Shown: piece by piece, positions 6,263-7,027 of the stretch
Layout: every line of letters starts with the position of its first letter
How positions within the stretch are numbered: position 1 is the first letter of the stretch
Origin: Gallionella sp.
GTDB taxonomy: Bacteria; Pseudomonadota; Gammaproteobacteria; Burkholderiales; Gallionellaceae
Length of the DNA: 7,027 nucleotides
Assembly: GCA_030690245.1 (NCBI GenBank)
Contig: JAUYGW010000331.1
Location: 1-7,027, forward strand
Direction: 5' to 3'
The notes under the pieces: model-generated
Told to the model about the DNA's origin: nothing
Databases searched by the model: none
What the model saw: the letters and a program-made list of their open reading frames with translations, nothing else
Position numbers and translations under genes: made by a program

Positions 6263-6971
6263 GACAACTTCCCGTCCATCCATATAAGTAAAAAGTATAG
6301 CCCACTTTAATCAGGCCATACACGCCGAATCCGGCCACCAGCAATCCGGCAGTCAGTCGCACGCGCCGCGACTGCGCCCAGCGCCTGCTATTCTCCCAGA
6401 ACAGCCCGATTGCCAACAGGTTCGGCAAGGTTCCGAGGCCGAATGCCAGCATCACCAGCGCGCCGCTTTGCGCGCTGCCGCTGGCCAGCGCGGTGACCAG
6501 CACGGTATATACCAGACCGCACGGCAGCCAGCCCCACAGAACGCCGAGCAGCAAGGCGCGCGCGGGCGTGGTGACCGGCAGCAGGCCGCGTGTCAGCGGC
6601 TGGAGATACCGCCATAGCACGCCGCCGGCCCGTTCGATGCGCCGCACGATGCCCCAGATGCCGGCGAGATACAGCCCCAGCGCGATCAACATCAAACTGG
6701 ACAGCGCAAACAGCAGATGCTGCACCGGCACCGCGTCGCGCAGCAGCAGCCCGGCCTGGCCAAGTGCGCCGGCCAGTGCGCCGGCCACCATGTAACTCGT
6801 CAGCCGCCCGCCGTTATACGCCAGATGGAACGGCCAGCGCCCCCCAGAAAACTTTGAGGACTTCGGCACCTGCGCGGCAAACATGCCGACGATGCTGCCG
6901 CACATGCCGAGGCAATGCACGCCGCCGAGCAGCCCGACAAAGAATACCGCGATGATGCTGAAATCAGTCAT
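6249..6971 (-). CDS. TauE/SafE-like (COG2836, DsbD_2-type) membrane protein with HCxGMCG motif
   Basis: A 240-residue protein with about six hydrophobic segments (roughly 5-31, 60-78, 84-108, 138-163, 168-192, 207-230). Family signatures are GGVHCLGMCG (16-25), YNGGRLTSY (52-60) and GWLPCGLVY (147-155), which identify the UreH-like/DsbD_2 group usually named sulfite exporter TauE/SafE. That name is probably misleading: relatives with the HCxGMCG motif commonly sit near cytochrome-oxidase and copper-handling genes, and here the next gene is a SCO1 chaperone. A role in copper or redox traffic for oxidase assembly is inference; H19, C20, C24 and C151 would be candidate ligands. The C-terminus carries one more Cys-His pair (SCHVAA). 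The ATG at 6971 has AGGGG a few nt upstream. The last 14 bp overlap the SCO1 start. Confidence 0.9.
   Translation of the reverse strand: MTDFSIIAVFFVGLLGGVHCLGMCGSIVGMFAAQVPKSSKFSGGRWPFHLAYNGGRLTSYMVAGALAGALGQAGLLLRDAVPVQHLLFALSSLMLIALGLYLAGIWGIVRRIERAGGVLWRYLQPLTRGLLPVTTPARALLLGVLWGWLPCGLVYTVLVTALASGSAQSGALVMLAFGLGTLPNLLAIGLFWENSRRWAQSRRVRLTAGLLVAGFGVYGLIKVGYTFYLYGWTGSCHVAA
6268..6273 (-). promoter_or_regulatory. Ribosome binding site of the SCO1 gene, inside the upstream gene
   Basis: GGGAAG on the minus strand, 5 nt before the ATG at 6262. It lies in the last codons of the TauE/SafE-like gene and is what decides the start over the ATG at 6283. Confidence 0.55.
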
Positions 6972-6996
6972 AAACCCCTGTCCGCAAATTGCAGTT

Positions 6997-7018
6997 GTAG
7001 GAGCGCGCCCTGCGCGCG
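6997..7018 (+). repeat. GTAG-type REP hairpin, second REP family
   Basis: GTAGGAGCGCGCCCTGCGCGCG: the GTAG tag is followed by GAGC and a perfect 6-bp stem GCGCGC (7003-7008 and 7012-7017) around a CCT loop. It closely resembles the Pseudomonas-type REP plan of GTRGGAGCG plus GC-rich stem. Its stem differs from the GCCGACG stem of the REPs by the RAYT gene, so it is another class. It lies 26 bp upstream of the membrane-protein gene; a partner REP may lie beyond the window. Confidence 0.75.
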
Positions 7019-7027
7019 ACAGATGTT

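Overview
The window reads as a GC-rich proteobacterial chromosome segment, most likely a betaproteobacterium. The evidence is the ftsK-lolA-rarA neighbourhood, a short four-helix FtsK, and REP/RAYT elements. A Nitrosomonadales/Gallionellaceae-type host is only a guess from overall protein flavour. All seven protein-coding genes are on the minus strand, so transcription runs from high to low coordinates.

Layout in transcription order. (1) 7027-6972: an intergenic edge with one GTAG-type REP hairpin. (2) 6971-6249: a polytopic membrane protein of the TauE/SafE-like (COG2836/DsbD_2-like) family with an HCxGMCG motif. (3) 6262-5678: a SCO1/SenC lipoprotein whose start overlaps the previous gene by 14 bp; together they look like a small copper/cytochrome-oxidase assembly operon. 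(4) 5677-5464: a 214-bp gap holding a 137-bp inverted-repeat element whose arms are tandem decamers. (5) 5463-4798: an orphan NarL/LuxR-type response regulator. (6) 4805-2538: the DNA translocase ftsK, overlapping the regulator by 8 bp. (7) 2537-2451: a gap filled by two facing arrays of a GGATTGA-like heptad; one array supplies the ftsK stop codon. (8) 2450-1830: lolA. (9) 1829-1045: a REP-associated tyrosine transposase (RAYT) gene bracketed by two inverted 73-bp REP-pair modules. (10) 1044-1: rarA, cut by the window edge at its 3' end.

ftsK (chromosome segregation at the septum), lolA (lipoprotein transport to the outer membrane) and rarA (replication-fork maintenance ATPase) form a neighbourhood known in many gamma- and betaproteobacteria (ftsK-lolA-rarA-serS in E. 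coli). Here the RAYT/REP element sits exactly between lolA and rarA.

The most notable content beyond housekeeping is repeat structure: a complete RAYT with symmetric REP pairs whose REP DNA encodes the transposase C-terminus; a second REP type at the window edge; and two unrelated inverted arrays of short tandem units (7-mer and 10-mer) in the other gaps. I saw no CRISPR array, tRNA, rRNA or clear defence system.
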